From contig OZ010581.1 of NCBI GenBank assembly GCA_963932145.1, forward strand, positions 89,136,555-89,200,554: a stretch of 64,000 bases of DNA, read 5' to 3'. Positions 32,785 through 45,499 of this stretch are shown here, one piece after another. This stretch comes from Acanthosepion lycidas (Eukaryota > Mollusca > Cephalopoda > Sepiida > Sepiidae). The notes beneath the pieces were generated by a model. It was given only the letters and a program-made list of their open reading frames with translations. It ran no database searches and had not been told where the DNA came from. A program made the translations under genes and the position numbers. Positions within the stretch are counted from its first letter, which is position 1. Each line of letters begins with the position of its first letter.

Positions 32785-35700
32785 ACTTCATATATGCTGA
32801 TTTTATTTATTTTCTTTCTCGATGTCACTTTAGAATTTCAAAAGGACCCTCGACGTTTTGAACAGTGGTCCTCAAGTGCGAATTGGATATCGTAATAAGA
32901 AGTTATATAAACATTCAACTTCCAAAATGTGGAGAAAGAGAATCTCTCACAGTAAAGAAGATAGTATATTCGAAGAAAGACCTGAAACCACATAACCTCG
33001 ATTAGGCCGACGTTAATTTGACGGAGTTCGGAAGTGAATAAACATTAATTTCAGTATGGAAAAGTTACTACTTTATTATTATAAATCTTTAAAACATTAC
33101 ACTAGGTATTTCCACTGAACAACAACATAGCATGATGAAAAAGGCCCTAAAATTAAGGAAAATTTATTGTCAAAATGTTTGTTATTGTTAAGAGGATAGT
33201 CCAAAGTACTTTTTAATTATTTTTGAAATTTTTTAATCCTTATCTAGCACGTATGAAATATTGGTTAAAAATCTTGTTTTATTTACGTCAGTGGTCTATT
33301 TAATAATTGCGATTAGTGTTTTTGAGTCTTTTTCCGGTAATTTGGAAATTCTGGCAAAAATCAATTAATTATCGGAACCTTCCAAAACATATTGACAAAT
33401 GAATGAAATTAGTTTTAATTTTTTTTTTTTTTATAAAACGTTGGTAAAAATTTTATTTTACATATTAAAATTAAATTGTAGGTCAAAATTTTGTTTTATT
33501 AGTTTATCGCAGGGTTTCGCTACTCTGTTTATATTTCGTGATATTGCCCTTCCTCCGTAGTGTCACCGACCTTTTTCTAGGCGACGTAATGAGCTTATTT
33601 AGATTTAATGATGAAATGCATTTTTTCTTAGATGTTTGATTATTGAGGCACAATCAATACTCCTTTTGAATAACATTGTTAATAAATCCTAGCAGCTCAA
33701 TATTTAATTATTAGCTATAAAGAAATTATGAAACTTAGCGTTCGTTTCACTAACTCTCTTACCATAAGTACTATGAATTTTTGCCACCCAAAGGAGGAGA
33801 AAAAAGGTAAAGGTGGTCTATATTGCGACCAGGATACTTCATCGTGGGGCCTGTTTTAACTTACAGCCGTCTTTGTTTTTGTTTGCAAACTGGATGCTAG
33901 TTGGAAACTTATGTTACTAAAGTTTTTGGAACATTTTTACCGTGCCTACTCAGGCAAAAAAAAAAAAAACCAACAGCCATCTGCTTCCGCAAGGTCATGC
34001 GCAATACATTCGTTCCGGCGTTCTTATTTCAAAACCTATCAAATGCCATATTTCTTAGGGAACTGTTGTCAGATATTTGTCCTGATGACAACTGTCTTCT
34101 GCCACAACAATGATCAGCTATTTGTTCTGATGACAACTATCATCTGCCGTAACATTGATTAATTCTTGCGATCAGTTAATCCACCTGACGTCAAACAACT
34201 TATTCCATAACATTGGTTAATTTCTCCGAATATTTTCAGTCCTGACGTCAGCTCACTCCATCTTAACGGCTAATCAACGCTGTCGACGAATTTTCGCCAA
34301 TTTCTTTTCAAAGGGCACTCAGATATTATCTGATGATTTAACAACCAGCAACCACTCGACATCAGTCTAACTATGTTAATGGTTCTCTCTTTCGAATATT
34401 GTTTTATTTCCAGTCAAACCCTGTTTTGCCAAATGATTCTACTGATTTTAATCCAAATACCGACTCTTCTGTTTGAATTAATTGCATATAACGTAACTCA
34501 TCAAAATCGACCAGTATCCTTCATTTTTATAACAGCCTTTGGTTTGGCTTCCGTGTAAAGCAATACAGATTTGCTGTGTCATACCATTCATTTCGTACAT
34601 GAATTTTATCTAATACCAATTTGATTCGTGTACAGTTTTTCAATGTTCAATTCTGAATTTGCAGTTCCATACAAAAACTTGTATTACTATTAATTTAACA
34701 CAAACATTTTTACTACGTTCGGTTTTTAACATGAATATTACTTTATTATGTAATATCTCGTATATAATATATTTCACTTTTCGCTTGATTCTAAGGCTGT
34801 TACGCTCATAAATGTATAAATTTTATTGTAAACTCTCATTAAGGACCATTATTTCACATTATTTGTTACGTGAATTCTGTGTTAACCTTGCTCCATAAGG
34901 GACCCTTGTTTATTTTTTTTTGAGTTCTAAATTGTATTTTATTGTAAATAAATGTTGACAATATTAACTTCTCGTTATTGTTGTCATTGTTGTTGACCTG
35001 TAAGATTTTTGTATTTATTTTTCTGTAAAATGTTTGCGGGCCTCATTTGATTAATTTAATCAAGACGCACAGGGGCTCTGCTTCAAGTTAAAGCAGGACC
35101 GCTTGGAGATTTTAAAACATCATTTTTTTTGTTCACTCAGTCACCGAAAATCTGCTCTGAATTGTAAAATAAAAAATGCTATAAAACTATGTCATTATTT
35201 AATTAGAACAGCTTTTAACTTCTTTTATGAATAAAATTTATTAAGAACACTATTGTCTTAACAAGAAAGTTTTTTCGATGAATAATTAATTTTTAGAAGA
35301 ATTGTTTCCATTTTTTAAAATGTTAATTAAATAATGTATAATAGTATAAATCATTTAAAATTCTGTATTACTTCAAAGCGTTTAAGCGAAAATTACATTT
35401 ATGATACAAAATTTAAAAGTCCTTTACACCCAATATTTAAAAAAAATGTATATGTAACGTGCCCCTGTTTGAAAGTATGGTGACCATACACGACATAATC
35501 ACAAAGTAAATTTAAATTCAACGTTCCTAAAATTAGATTACGGAGAATAATTTTATAAAAAAGCTTTCACCCGTCATTTTCTTAAATTATGTTTTAAAAG
35601 ATAAGATCTCAGTAGAACAATAATAAAAATGTCAACACTTCAATTTATTTACGAAGTGTTGACAAGTAATTAATCGCTCTACTGTTTGTTTCAAAATCCA

Positions 35701-35846
35701 TTTCTCTTCCTTTTAAACTTAAAGTAAATAAGTTTTCTTTTTTTTTATCAGATTAAATATACTTAGAACTAGCTAATATTTCTCAAATAAAGTTTCAGAA
35801 AAGTATATTTCATTTTTGGAAAAAAATTTTTTAAACCGAGATTTAA
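32785..35846. other. AT-rich unique DNA; imperfect ~47-bp tandem duplication at 34067-34160
   Basis: No gene was recognised. At 34067-34160 two imperfect units contain ATTTGTCCTGATGACAACTG and ATTTGTTCTGATGACAACTA, followed by more diverged CCTGACGTCA-bearing units to about 34280. Several poly(T)/poly(A) runs occur. Confidence 0.5.
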
Positions 35847-35900
35847 TTTTTGTTTACAAATGTGTTACAAATGTTTTTGTTTACAAATGTGTTACAAATG
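35847..35900. repeat. Perfect 27-bp tandem duplication
   Basis: TTTTTGTTTACAAATGTGTT followed by ACAAATG occurs twice head to tail with no mismatch. Confidence 0.95.
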
Positions 35901-35904
35901 GCTG

Positions 35905-36595
35905 AATTTAAACCTTTTCTGAAGGCGAGGAAAAAGTTGAGATTCTAATCCTAACAATGTCTATTTGACATACACCAGAGTATTTTGCCTACCGAAAATA
36001 GTAAATTTAATCACTTACCTTTAAATTAAAGCTAGAAAGAAAGCGTCAAGAATGAATTTTCATTTTTAAATTTTCGTTTTAAACCATGTATCGAAACTGA
36101 TGGTGCGCGTAGTAAGTGTGAAATAGTGTCTTAGAGCAATGATTATCAAATAAGATGAATCTGATTCCTAGAGTATAACCTACAAATGTAAAAGAATAAT
36201 GTTTTTAACTAAGAGATGATTTACGCAAGATTTTCTATCGTATGTCATAAATATAATAGTAAAAATAGAGTAATGTATGTAAGTGAATGAATCTAAGATA
36301 GTAAATTAAAAATAAAGCCTTTCCAGAAGTTTGTATTATTAATTATTGATAAGTTTTATTTCGTCTTACCTCCTGTTATTTTCGTTTGTTTTCAATGATG
36401 TATCATCTGTGATCTTCAGGATTTATGTGATCGGGTAATCTACAAATTCCTCTCTCTTGTAGCACTAAGGAATTCTGATCCCTTACTGTTCACATTCTAC
36501 CATCCATCTACATTATCTGATTAGGTATGTTATTCCTTTATTCACTGTAATCCTTTTGCCTTTACTGTCCTCTTAGAGTTAAATTCTTCAAGCCA
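35905..36595. other. No gene seen
   Basis: AT-rich unique sequence. The end may belong to the LINE remnant that follows. Confidence 0.45.
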
Positions 36596-36599
36596 CCTT

Positions 36600-36815
36600 T
36601 TATCATTATATATCACAGAAACTTCTTCTCCGGTGCAAATGTGACTTTTTCTTCCATTTTTCTTAAAAAATGTTTTCGTTCCTTGCATATTCCGTCCATA
36701 GTATTCTGTGTATTCTTCTGTAGAACCGCATTTGTGTTGCTACGACTCTCATCTTCATCTGTGAGGAAATTGCCCAGCAGTAAAATGAATATAGAAGGTT
36801 TGATATTACATAAAA
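36600..36815 (-). pseudogene. RTE-like LINE C-terminal remnant, second copy
   Basis: The minus strand reads YCWAISSQMKMRVVATQMRF followed by YRRIHRILWTEYARNENIF (about 36785-36665). This corresponds to CE.WTIS..M..K.EA.EMW.YRRMLRI.WT..VTNEEVL in RTE-like LINE tails. It is a short, diverged fragment without RT motifs. The family resembles that at 26.4 kb and 63.1 kb. Confidence 0.62.
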
Positions 36816-37269
36816 CTTTAGCACTTTTAACTTTTTTGCAACAACATTGTTCTGTTTCGTATTGTGCTTAGTTGCTGGAAGGAATTTTTCGCTATTTCAA
36901 AGCGACTTCGAACTTTTGTGTTATATTTTCCATCGTTTGTTATACCATTTCCAAGACACTAACCTTTTCTCTACTTGCGTTATTTTCGAACAAAAGTCTT
37001 TAGAAAAACTGTAACGATGCGCAAATAAATAAAGATATTTTTGCGGAATTGACGTCGAAGAATTAAGCACAGTTAACTGACATTTTGAAAAAGTCATTTG
37101 ATTAGGAATTATTCACCGTATTGCTAGAGGAGATGACAAGTTGGCGAATCGATGGATTAATGAGAAGAGTATTAATGCAAAGTGAACTCTATAGGCCAGA
37201 CTGTATCTTCTATTCTCCTCACCAATTCCACTTGCTATGCCGAGAAACGTTATGCTCCCCGCGTATCCA

Positions 37270-38225
37270 TAATTTATCATGACATTTTTTCGAACCCAAC
37301 CTCACAAATTAATATTTAGTTGATGCTCCTTCGGTAACGATTACTGTTCATAGATAAATTGTGCAGTCTTTCTTAAGACGTTTCTATCTCTTGTATTTTC
37401 GTCTATACTTCGAATGCAGTTTCGTTTCTCGTCTTTCAGATTCAATGGTTTCAGTTTATGAGCTGCGGTCTTCAACTTATGCTATAAGTTTTTGATTGGA
37501 TTTATGCCAGCAGATTGAGGAAGTCATTCTATTACTTTTATTCTTCCAAAACCAGTCTGAGGTAATATTCCGGTTTCAGTTTTTACATTCGTTTTCTTCT
37601 TAGAAGATTAATCTTTTGCCAAGTTTGAGCAGCGTATAATATATATTTCGAAAGTATATGTAGGTATTTTAGAGAATTCATTTTCTACAAAATATTATAA
37701 TATTCACGTTAACTGCTGGATGAAAAAAACCTCAAACAACACTGTGCCCAGCTCCATGTTTTAATACTGTGATAGATATTGACATAATACACTATAATCC
37801 TTTTCTTCTAAACGTCACCTTCCTATTTATGTCCTCAAAGTCCAATTGTCGTTTCGTCGGACCAAATCAATCTATTTGGTTTCTTCAAAAATATTTTATC
37901 GAGTGTCAAACTAAATATCTTTTATGTTTTCTTCAGTAGCGCAATCATTGTCGGCCCAGCGTTCTTCAGATTGCTGAGAAGTATAGCTTCTGTTTCAGCG
38001 TTCTTCAGATCTGCCTGGATAGGCTTTAATATCGATTTCGTGTTGAGTGAAACTCCCTTATGGTTTTAGTCAATCCGCTTTGTGAAATAATTCTACGGTG
38101 ACCCAATCTTGCAACCATTGTTTCGGTAACAATTTCTTCTTATTTATGAACGATAGATAATAGATTGGAACGGCGATTGCCAAACCGTTTAGAATTGCTT
38201 GTGTAACTTTCCCTGGATTCATAAG
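37270..38225 (-). pseudogene. Tc1-type transposase pseudogene
   Basis: On the minus strand the N-terminal part starts near 38225 (LLWLMNPGKVTQAILNGLAI). The DDE core then reads RNQIDWSDETTIGL (37880-37838; compare VLWSDETKIELFG, holding one catalytic D). A decayed VLKHGAGHSVV-stop-GFFHPA follows (37770-37705; compare TVKHGGGSVMVWGCF). FPQSAGINPIKNL lies at about 37525-37487 where WPSQSPDLNPIENLW should be, so the residue order around the last acidic position is altered. The tail contains LNLKDEKRNCIRSIDENTRD. Multiple stops and shifts. Terminal repeats not identified. Confidence 0.68.
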
Positions 38226-38229
38226 CCAC

Positions 38230-39105
38230 AATAAACTCTTTTTTCAGTTAAAGAAAATGTGTTCGCAAAATTTAAGTTTAATTTGTAAAGTAGTTTTTAT
38301 AGATCTGCTAACATGATATCGATCATGACAATACATATCTTGTACAAGAAAGGATAGATTAGATGTTGCTTTCACCGAATTTACGACATAATTATATTTT
38401 TGACTTCATGAGTGAGAGACAAGAAAGATTAAGAGTCTATGTAAAACTTCTTAGAAAATTTATTCTATGGATTTGTTAAGCAGCGACTACATTTACAGGT
38501 ACCTATTGGTGTTTCGCCATATTTTGCGTTTCGTTATATTTTGTAAATTCACGTAATGCTAAATTTTGTCTGTCGCCTCACCTTTCATCATTAGAACCAA
38601 ACAGCCTAGTCCTTGCTGCTAACAAACTGTGAATGTATTATCGGCATTTTATATGTATTACTAATTTCGTTAACAAGATGTGTTATTATATAAACCGCAT
38701 AACAGTTTTCTAAAATTGTCGTTTATAAGTAACGCTGCTGCCTATAATTTTTAATATCATCGTTTTTATATAGAAAAGAAATATATGCACCTTGCCAAAA
38801 TTCAGTCGTCAGGTAGCAAAAAATATCTGCATTAATATTTAAATAAAACGTAAAATAAATGTCATCTTGGATTGTAAGAAATATTATTTTTAAAAACGTG
38901 CATGGAGCAAATAATTCATATTTTTTATAAAATTCTGAGTTTATGCTGAGCAAATTTAGTTACGATTTATTTTCTGTGGGGTTTAAATTAACTATTTGCC
39001 GAACGGAGACTAAAGTAATAAGTTCAAATAATGTCTAATTATATTTTCTTAAGGCTGTGCGGAATTATTTGTTATCCACTGAAAAAAAATATTGTTGAAT
39101 CATCA
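38230..39105. other. No gene seen
   Basis: AT-rich unique sequence without recognised features. Confidence 0.5.
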
Positions 39106-39107
39106 CC

Positions 39108-39182
39108 ACCATCATCATCATCGTCGTCATCGTCGTCATCAGTGTCCTCGTCACAATAATAATAATAATAATAATAATAATT
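39108..39182. repeat. (CAT/CGT)n and (AAT)n trinucleotide repeats
   Basis: CATCACCACCATCATCATCA continues as alternating CGT/CAT units, followed after a short spacer by nine or ten AAT units. Confidence 0.95.
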
Positions 39183-39189
39183 AGCATTA

Positions 39190-40400
39190 ATAATTCATAT
39201 TTTTATGTAACGGGTTGTAAAATCAAGTGAGCGGAATATAATGACAAAACAGAAATTTAGAAAAATGCATTGTCGAAAATATTGTTTCGACAGAACTTTT
39301 AAGCTTAAAGCAAATATTGTCATTACTGAGTTTTTATTATGACATTTCGGTCGTTATACGCTCCGGTCTTCCTCCCGTGTATATCGATCTGTTTAACTTT
39401 CAAAAAATGCCTAACTGAGCACTCTGTTTAATCCTTAAATATAGACACTTCTGATTCTACTGTGCATGTCTAATTTTTTTATTTAGTACTGTTCAGTAAT
39501 TGAAAGAAAACTTCTATTACAACCTGCTTTTTTCTGTGCATTGGATGAATATTTCGTTAATAATTTGAAAACGAAATGATTGCGTGTCTAATATTGAAAA
39601 TAAACATATTGGCTTTCTACAGTAAAGTTAAACATGCAAAATCAGAGCGGTATAGGAAGATATCAATTCGTTGTTATTGAGACGAGGTTACGTTTTATCT
39701 GGAGAGACTGAATATTTATTATTATATATATCCTCGCTAATTGGGGAAGTAAAATAATAATATTAATTCACTCTTATTAATTATCAGTTCCCAGATTACT
39801 GAAGCTAATTTGGAAGCTAAATGCTATCAAATTAAATTCTTGATGATTAATCAAATGCAAGTAATATAATCTACTCTGATATTTTGCTCATCGACAATAT
39901 GTACAATGTAATGACTTATAACTCATTCATGTGTCATTTCTTTTCAGATGTAACCCATTAAAAATAATGATGGTAAACTGGATAAGATTTGAACAAAGGA
40001 ATTAGAGATAATTGTGAAGCAGATGTAACTATTCAGAAACCGTTCGGGAAAACCGCAGACATCTGGAAGCCTCACTGTTAAAACAATCTATTTTTATGAA
40101 AGAAACTTCGAGTTCTGGGCTATTTAAATAAAAGACTTCAAGGAACTCTTTGATGTGGTCGGATGATCTTACAAGGGGAGGTATTTCATCCAGATATTCG
40201 TATTCATTGGTTTGCGCCAAAATGAATCAATCAGCTGGCAAAATCAATTGTTGCAGAAATGTCGTTGAATTGACATGTAAAATATGCTACAAAAACCAAA
40301 AAAAATCTCACGACTGATGTTATTTGGAGATATTTCTATCTTCTTGGCGGTAAGCCTTTGTGTTTTTTTGTTTTTTTTTTGTTTTTTATCACTAAAATTA
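39190..40400. other. No gene; PLE-like repeat scrap at 39335-39420
   Basis: 39335-39420 contains GACATTTCGGTCGTTATACG and CTCCGGTCTTC, a diverged copy of the terminal sequence seen at 20.75 and 24.1 kb. A 63-codon minus-strand open frame at 40220-40029 (MAQTNEYEYLDEIPPLVRSS at its start) has non-low-complexity composition but no motif I recognise. I do not call it a gene. Confidence 0.45.
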
Positions 40401-40402
40401 TA

Positions 40403-40503
40403 TTAGGTTGGTGCAAAAATAATGACGTAATAATGTCGTTTTTTGACGTTAAAAATACGTCAAAAAACGACATTATTACGTCATTATTTTTGCACCAACC
40501 TAA
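40403..40503. mobile_element. Palindromic mariner-type MITE, copy 3
   Basis: 101 bp with the same ends as copy 1 and flanking TA dinucleotides. The centre differs from copy 1 only by inverted order of the middle TTAAAAATA/TATTTTTAA words, as expected for a palindrome inserted in the opposite orientation. Confidence 0.92.
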
Positions 40504-40509
40504 TAATAA

Positions 40510-41551
40510 AACCTTTTTTGTTCCGCATAAAACTTAGTAGGTCTATTGTCTATTATCTTATTTTTTCTTTTTCGCACACGTGAAACTAACAAAGGACTTT
40601 GCTAGAAACGTAAGCAGTTTTTTAGAAGAATTTCATGAGGATGCTTAGGAGATAGGGTCTACGGTACAGAACCGACAATAGTCGATGAATTAGGCGCGAG
40701 AATTGTACAAGAATGCGAATATACTGGACGAAATTTTTTTTTGATGTTTTCGATACGATTATGTGTTATCAGTGGTTTCTGAAGCGGAACGGTCATTTTG
40801 AAAAAAGGCGTTTAGAGCAAAGAATAAATCCTTTTTGTAGATTCTATTAAATTTTGTATTTTTATAAATGCATGTATTTTCATAAACGTGTTTCCTAAGC
40901 ACTTCATAATCATTGAAAGTATCTAAACATTTATTGGGACGCAAGAAAGAAAGAAAGAATACATGACGGAGAAAGATGGAAAGATAGAAAGAAAGAATTC
41001 GTAAACAAGCAAGGTAAATAAATAGAAACGAATTTGTTAGATTTAATTTAGAAATAGATTCAATAAAGATGCATCCATCATGATCTTCTGAAGTTTAACT
41101 TATATCGCAAAGACTCTCTGGATTTATGAGAGGAAAAGATTGGGGACTTTGAGTTCTGACATTCAGTAATCCATATATATATATATATATATGTAAAACG
41201 CTGTCTTGTAAGTAAAGGAAAGGATTTCCTTCGTCTTGAATTATCTGATCTGTCAAGTTAACAGCGCCCGCTTCATCCCTTGAGAAACAAACGTGTGACA
41301 CTTGCAATTTGCGGCATACAGTTGTGAGTTCTTTTACTGAACGCTGGGTGCTGACGACCGAGATAATCGTCTTTGCTAGGCACTTGCCTTTCTGAAAGTT
41401 TACGGAAGAAGAAAACCATTATGGATGTTGATCGTAAATTATGCCCGCAATAGCGAGATGTGTTAGGAACAATTCTGTTCGAATATGTAACCGAACCTTC
41501 GTTGTTCGTAAATATTTATCCACACTAAATATTATTTTTAGTGACGGCATC

Positions 41552-41598
<47 letters not shown>

Positions 41599-41910
41599 AA
41601 ATTCATATAAACTAAACAGTTATAATTCCATTAAATATAATTCTATCAGTAAAACCTTAATTAGATTGAAAAAACATTTCTAATGACCGAACAAGTAACG
41701 TAGGTTATTTCTATTTCGTTATTTGATTACTCACTATTAGTCTTATATACAGAGGTTATATATCCTACTTCTAATATCCTTCTATTGAAAGCGGTGTAAG
41801 GATTTATGAAATAAATGCATAGATGTATTCACCCCCATTAAGGATAGCATATAAGGAGGGGCAGCAATTCTGAAATGTACAGAAAGTGACACCCTTAATA
41901 ATAAAAAACG
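40510..41910. other. No gene seen; short (TA)n and (GT)n tracts
   Basis: AT-rich unique DNA with (TA)n at 41173-41192 and (TA)n-(GT)n at 41552-41598. Nothing else recognised. Confidence 0.5.
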
Positions 41911-42145
41911 GAAAAGTCAACACTCAAAAACATTAACTGCGAACGCGGCCACAATGTGCTGACCGTGTTTGGAAAATAAAACATCCCTATAAAACTTGAT
42001 GCATACAAACAAACCCATCCGTTCAGTTAAAAAGTAAAAAATAAATTCATCCCTGATAATGGCAAAAAGTATAACCTAAAGCGCTCGAAAATGCAGAACA
42101 TTTGGACAGTTTTTACACACTTTGTGTCCAGAAAAGAAAAGATTT
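41911..42145 (+). repeat. Dispersed ~230-bp repeat, copy 1
   Basis: Contains GTGCTGACCGTGTTTGGAAA, ATAAAACATCCCTATAAAAC, CCCTGATAATGGC and ACATTTGGACAG. These words recur in order at 50945-51165 and, partly inverted, at 46573-46795. CTGATAATGGC...AAAGCGCT resembles a degenerate hammerhead core. Confidence 0.75.
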
Positions 42146-42217
42146 GTACGAACACGGGAAACATTAATTAAAAAGATTAATCCCAGTACCTTGTTAGTTG
42201 CCTTTAACGAAACACAA

Positions 42218-42221
<4 letters not shown>

Positions 42222-42300
<79 letters not shown>
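42222..42300. repeat. (CA)n then (TA)n microsatellite
   Basis: A short CA run leads into about 36 TA units that end exactly at the duplicated mariner fragment. Confidence 0.97.
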
Positions 42301-42303
<3 letters not shown>

Positions 42304-42930
42304 TGCTTTGGGTAGTTTTTAAATTTTAGTTACGCGCATGTGCGTTATTTGCTTTTTGTTATGTCGACTGCACTGTATGGTAGCGTCAGTTGGGTACTGA
42401 CTATGAGAAAAAGAAAACCATGACGCAATTCACTCTGCCAGAAATTTGGAAACGGTATGCTGCATTGCTTGACAATCACGCTGGAACATTTCCGAGTATT
42501 TAGTAAGTCAATCTGAGAACAGTGCAGAGAGTTCAGAACGAGTTGGATGAGTCTAATGGCGATTTCGAAGGTATGTCAGTTCAGAAAATTCACTGATTGT
42601 TCAGATAAGAAGAAAAAAATCACCCGAATTTGGTGGTGCCTTGAGGAGTTACTGTTACCGTGGGTCAAGTAGCAACTATTATGGCAGCATCCTCCAACTT
42701 AAACTATGCTAAGTTCATGCTATTGTATTAGGTTGGTGCAAAAATAATGGCGTAATAATGGCGTTTTTTGACGTAATTTTTAACGTCAAAAAACGACATT
42801 ATTACGTCATTATTTTTGCACCAACCTAATATTTTTATTAATGGTTTGCAGGATAATCTTAATTTTCCATTATTTTAGAGAAGAACGTGACTGAATATTA
42901 AATATAGACTTGTCAATCTCTATTTCTGAT
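42301..42930 (+). pseudogene. Mariner-like element fragment, copy A
   Basis: The fragment encodes a decayed mariner transposase N-terminus. One frame reads MTQFTLPEIWKRYAALLDNH (about 42420), and after a shift another reads TVQRVQNELDESNGDFEGMS (about 42520-42575). These two words are the helix-turn-helix DNA-binding region. Stops and shifts follow and the catalytic domain is absent. A palindromic MITE (42727-42828) is nested inside. It is almost identical to copy B at 46985-47626 but lacks 13 bp (GCTCCAATACGAA) near 42485. Both copies begin right after a (TA)n tract. Confidence 0.75.
42727..42828. mobile_element. Palindromic mariner-type MITE, copy 4 (nested)
   Basis: 102 bp, ends as in copy 1, TA on both sides, inserted inside the mariner fragment 42301-42930. 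It has a GGCG substitution in one arm. Confidence 0.92.
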
Positions 42931-45429
42931 TTTTTTTTTGAAAGAACAAGTAATAATAACGACGCAGCGGAAGATTAAAGTTTTCTGGTCGTGATGTAAT
43001 TGTTTAAAACTGATGCTGGAAATAGTTTTCAAAGTTTAAAAAATAATTTCATCTCAGTGCGAAAGACATACGAAGTTGAAAGTATATGAATCGCAGAAGA
43101 TGCAGTACAAAAATATGAACAGTTAAAAAAAAAAAAAAAATCATTTGGGCCTATGATTTTGCGGCGGAACATCTCCCACCTGCATGTTCAAAATGTAACA
43201 CAAAAAATAATCCCAAAGTTCTATTTGATTATGTTTTTTTTTTTTTTTTTTTAAATCATTTCACCTCAAGTATGGTTTATAAAGCTGCTAATGCGCAAGG
43301 GGGTTACTGAGCGTGAGAGAATATGAGAAAAATATATATCAAATATAAAGAACAATAAAAGAACGTGGATGAAGGGGACAGTAGATAAAGATTGGCACTG
43401 TATTTCAATTTTTGAAGATCGAAGTTGACCGGAAAGCAAGAAGCCGGGAGAGAGTTCTACAAGTGAGTAGTTTGTTTAGCACCATACCAACACTTTATGT
43501 GTTATTTGATGGCAAAATTCAAGTTTCTTGGAAGAATTAGTAATTTCTTTTACAAAAATGTACTACTAGTAATAGTTTTCTTTGTATTGCTGCTGTTTTT
43601 ATTATAAAAATGTATTTTTATACTTTCATAGCGTTTTTACTCCAATTTAAGGATTAACTATTTGTCCATAGCTGGGACACTAACAGGTGCTACCACTCCG
43701 GATCAGGGTGAACTTGGGGAAAACAACGATTAAGAGGTGGTTTCATGCTTCTCAAAACCTCCCGATCAGAGGCATGTAGTCTATCGTTATGCCCAGGAAG
43801 TACAAGCCAGTAGAATAGACTGCTAGCATAGAATGTACTATTACATGCTGCTATTTCAGTTGATTCAACCCATCTGTCCTTACCGCTAATCTAGTACATC
43901 TGAATAATTACTATGAAAATAATTACAGCTAAGGCACAGAGACGTTACTTTACCTTTATATTGCAGCTTGTATTTCACACATGCCATCATAAATTTAAGA
44001 AAAAAAATACATGCAATATTTCTTTGTCAGTGATTCAAACACGTTCAAGTTTTCGAGATATTTCTCAACGAAATGATCAAAACCTGACAACATGGTGCCA
44101 AGTAAAAAGAAATGGTAAATTTATTATCACTGTTTTATCATTTAGGAATGATTAACTTTGAATAACATTGAATAATTTTTTTGAATATTCATAACCTTGA
44201 ATAATCATTCGACACGCGTAATTACTTAACTCTGATTGGTTCTTTTATGGTTGACTAACTGCTGTTCAGTAATGTGACTCATCATTTAAAGGTTATTTCC
44301 AGACAAATTTCGTCTTTCGTTCTGCCCTTCACGTATGGCTAAACTATTCACTGATTTTGAGCGTCAAGTTTCCGTACTTTTCATAAAAGAATACCCGATG
44401 TGGAAATTGACGAAATGTGCAAAAATAATTCCGGAAATTTTCAATCCCATCAGTCGTCAACAATTTTCACCCATTCTCTCACACCTTTCTGAATTTACCT
44501 TTTTTTTTACTGGGCACGATGTAGAAACGTTTATTTATGATAAAGTAATGTTTTGGAAACGTCATCGAAAATGAGGAAAATCAATCTAACGTGAACTTCG
44601 ATTATCAGCAAGGCTTGACTGTTTTGAAATCTTACCTTTATAATTTTGACTTTTAAATTTGATTTTCTTGTGTTCGTTCTTCTTGCCGGCTAGTGTAACT
44701 CGGCGATATATATATATTATTTTTTTTATCTTTAATGTGCGCGTCGGTGTATTTTGAGACTTAATGCTCTAATGTACTTATACTAAAGTTATTGGATTAT
44801 TTTCTTTGCAGCCATGTGCTTCTCTTGTACTATGCAAATATCACCCATGTGTGAAAGTTTCTTCCTGCAGAAACTAAAATTAGTGTACGCATTTATCATA
44901 GACACATCGGTCATATTTAACTTATGCTTTTATCTCAACTATTTACGTTCTCCTAAATCCAATTGATTCTTGCACTGAAGTTAACAAGTCTGCTTCTGTG
45001 TGTATTAGGCATACGTTCATTGATAACGCGCTTTCTAACATTCGAATGACTCCCAAACACAGTATGTGTAACGTATTTTAAGCAGTGGGGAAAAGCTAGC
45101 AAAATATTCTGTAACAAAACAGTTATTCCTACGTATGTATAGATAATATAAAGATACAAGTAAATGCGAATTATATATACTGAAAAATCCTATTTTTGTA
45201 TTGAAATAGAGAATCCATTATCGACAGCTGTAGAGTCATGTATCTAATTATTCAAGTAAGGGAAGACAATATCCTATACCAAAGGAAAAACGTACATATA
45301 CATTGCAACAGACAGGTAGTATTGTTGGGTATATAGAAACCATCAATTGATGTACAGGTATTCAGGTAATATTTATAAAATGATACAGACATATAATTCA
45401 TAGATATTGCAGTCGACGGTACACACCCA
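42931..45429. other. AT-rich unique DNA, no gene seen
   Basis: 2.5 kb including poly(A) and poly(T) runs near 43130 and 43235. A 79-codon plus-strand open frame at 44335-44574 starts MAKLFTDFERQVSVLFIKEY and has no domain I recognise. It lacks repeats or transmembrane bias, so it is worth a similarity search but is not called. Confidence 0.45.
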
Positions 45430-45436
45430 CACACAC

Positions 45437-45471
<35 letters not shown>

Positions 45472-45497
45472 GGGGGGGCGTGTGTGTGTGTGTGTGC
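45430..45497. repeat. (CA)n-(TA)n-(G)9-(GT)n microsatellite
   Basis: Successive CA, TA, a run of about nine G and GT repeats. Confidence 0.94.
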
Positions 45498-45499
45498 GG

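Noticed and set aside
34067..34160. CTGATGA words as further hammerhead candidates
   Set aside because: No GAAA with pairing stems follows at the right distance; the same is true of CTGATGA at 29220, 47735 and 59161.
39108..39182. CAT/CGT repeat as a coding polyhistidine or aspartate tract
   Set aside because: No open frame of useful length extends on either side; it is a trinucleotide microsatellite.
40029..40220. 63-codon minus-strand frame as a host exon
   Set aside because: Composition is protein-like, but I recognise no domain, splice context or neighbour exon; not enough to call.
44335..44574. 79-codon plus-strand frame as a gene
   Set aside because: No recognised motif and no supporting context; left as a candidate for similarity search.
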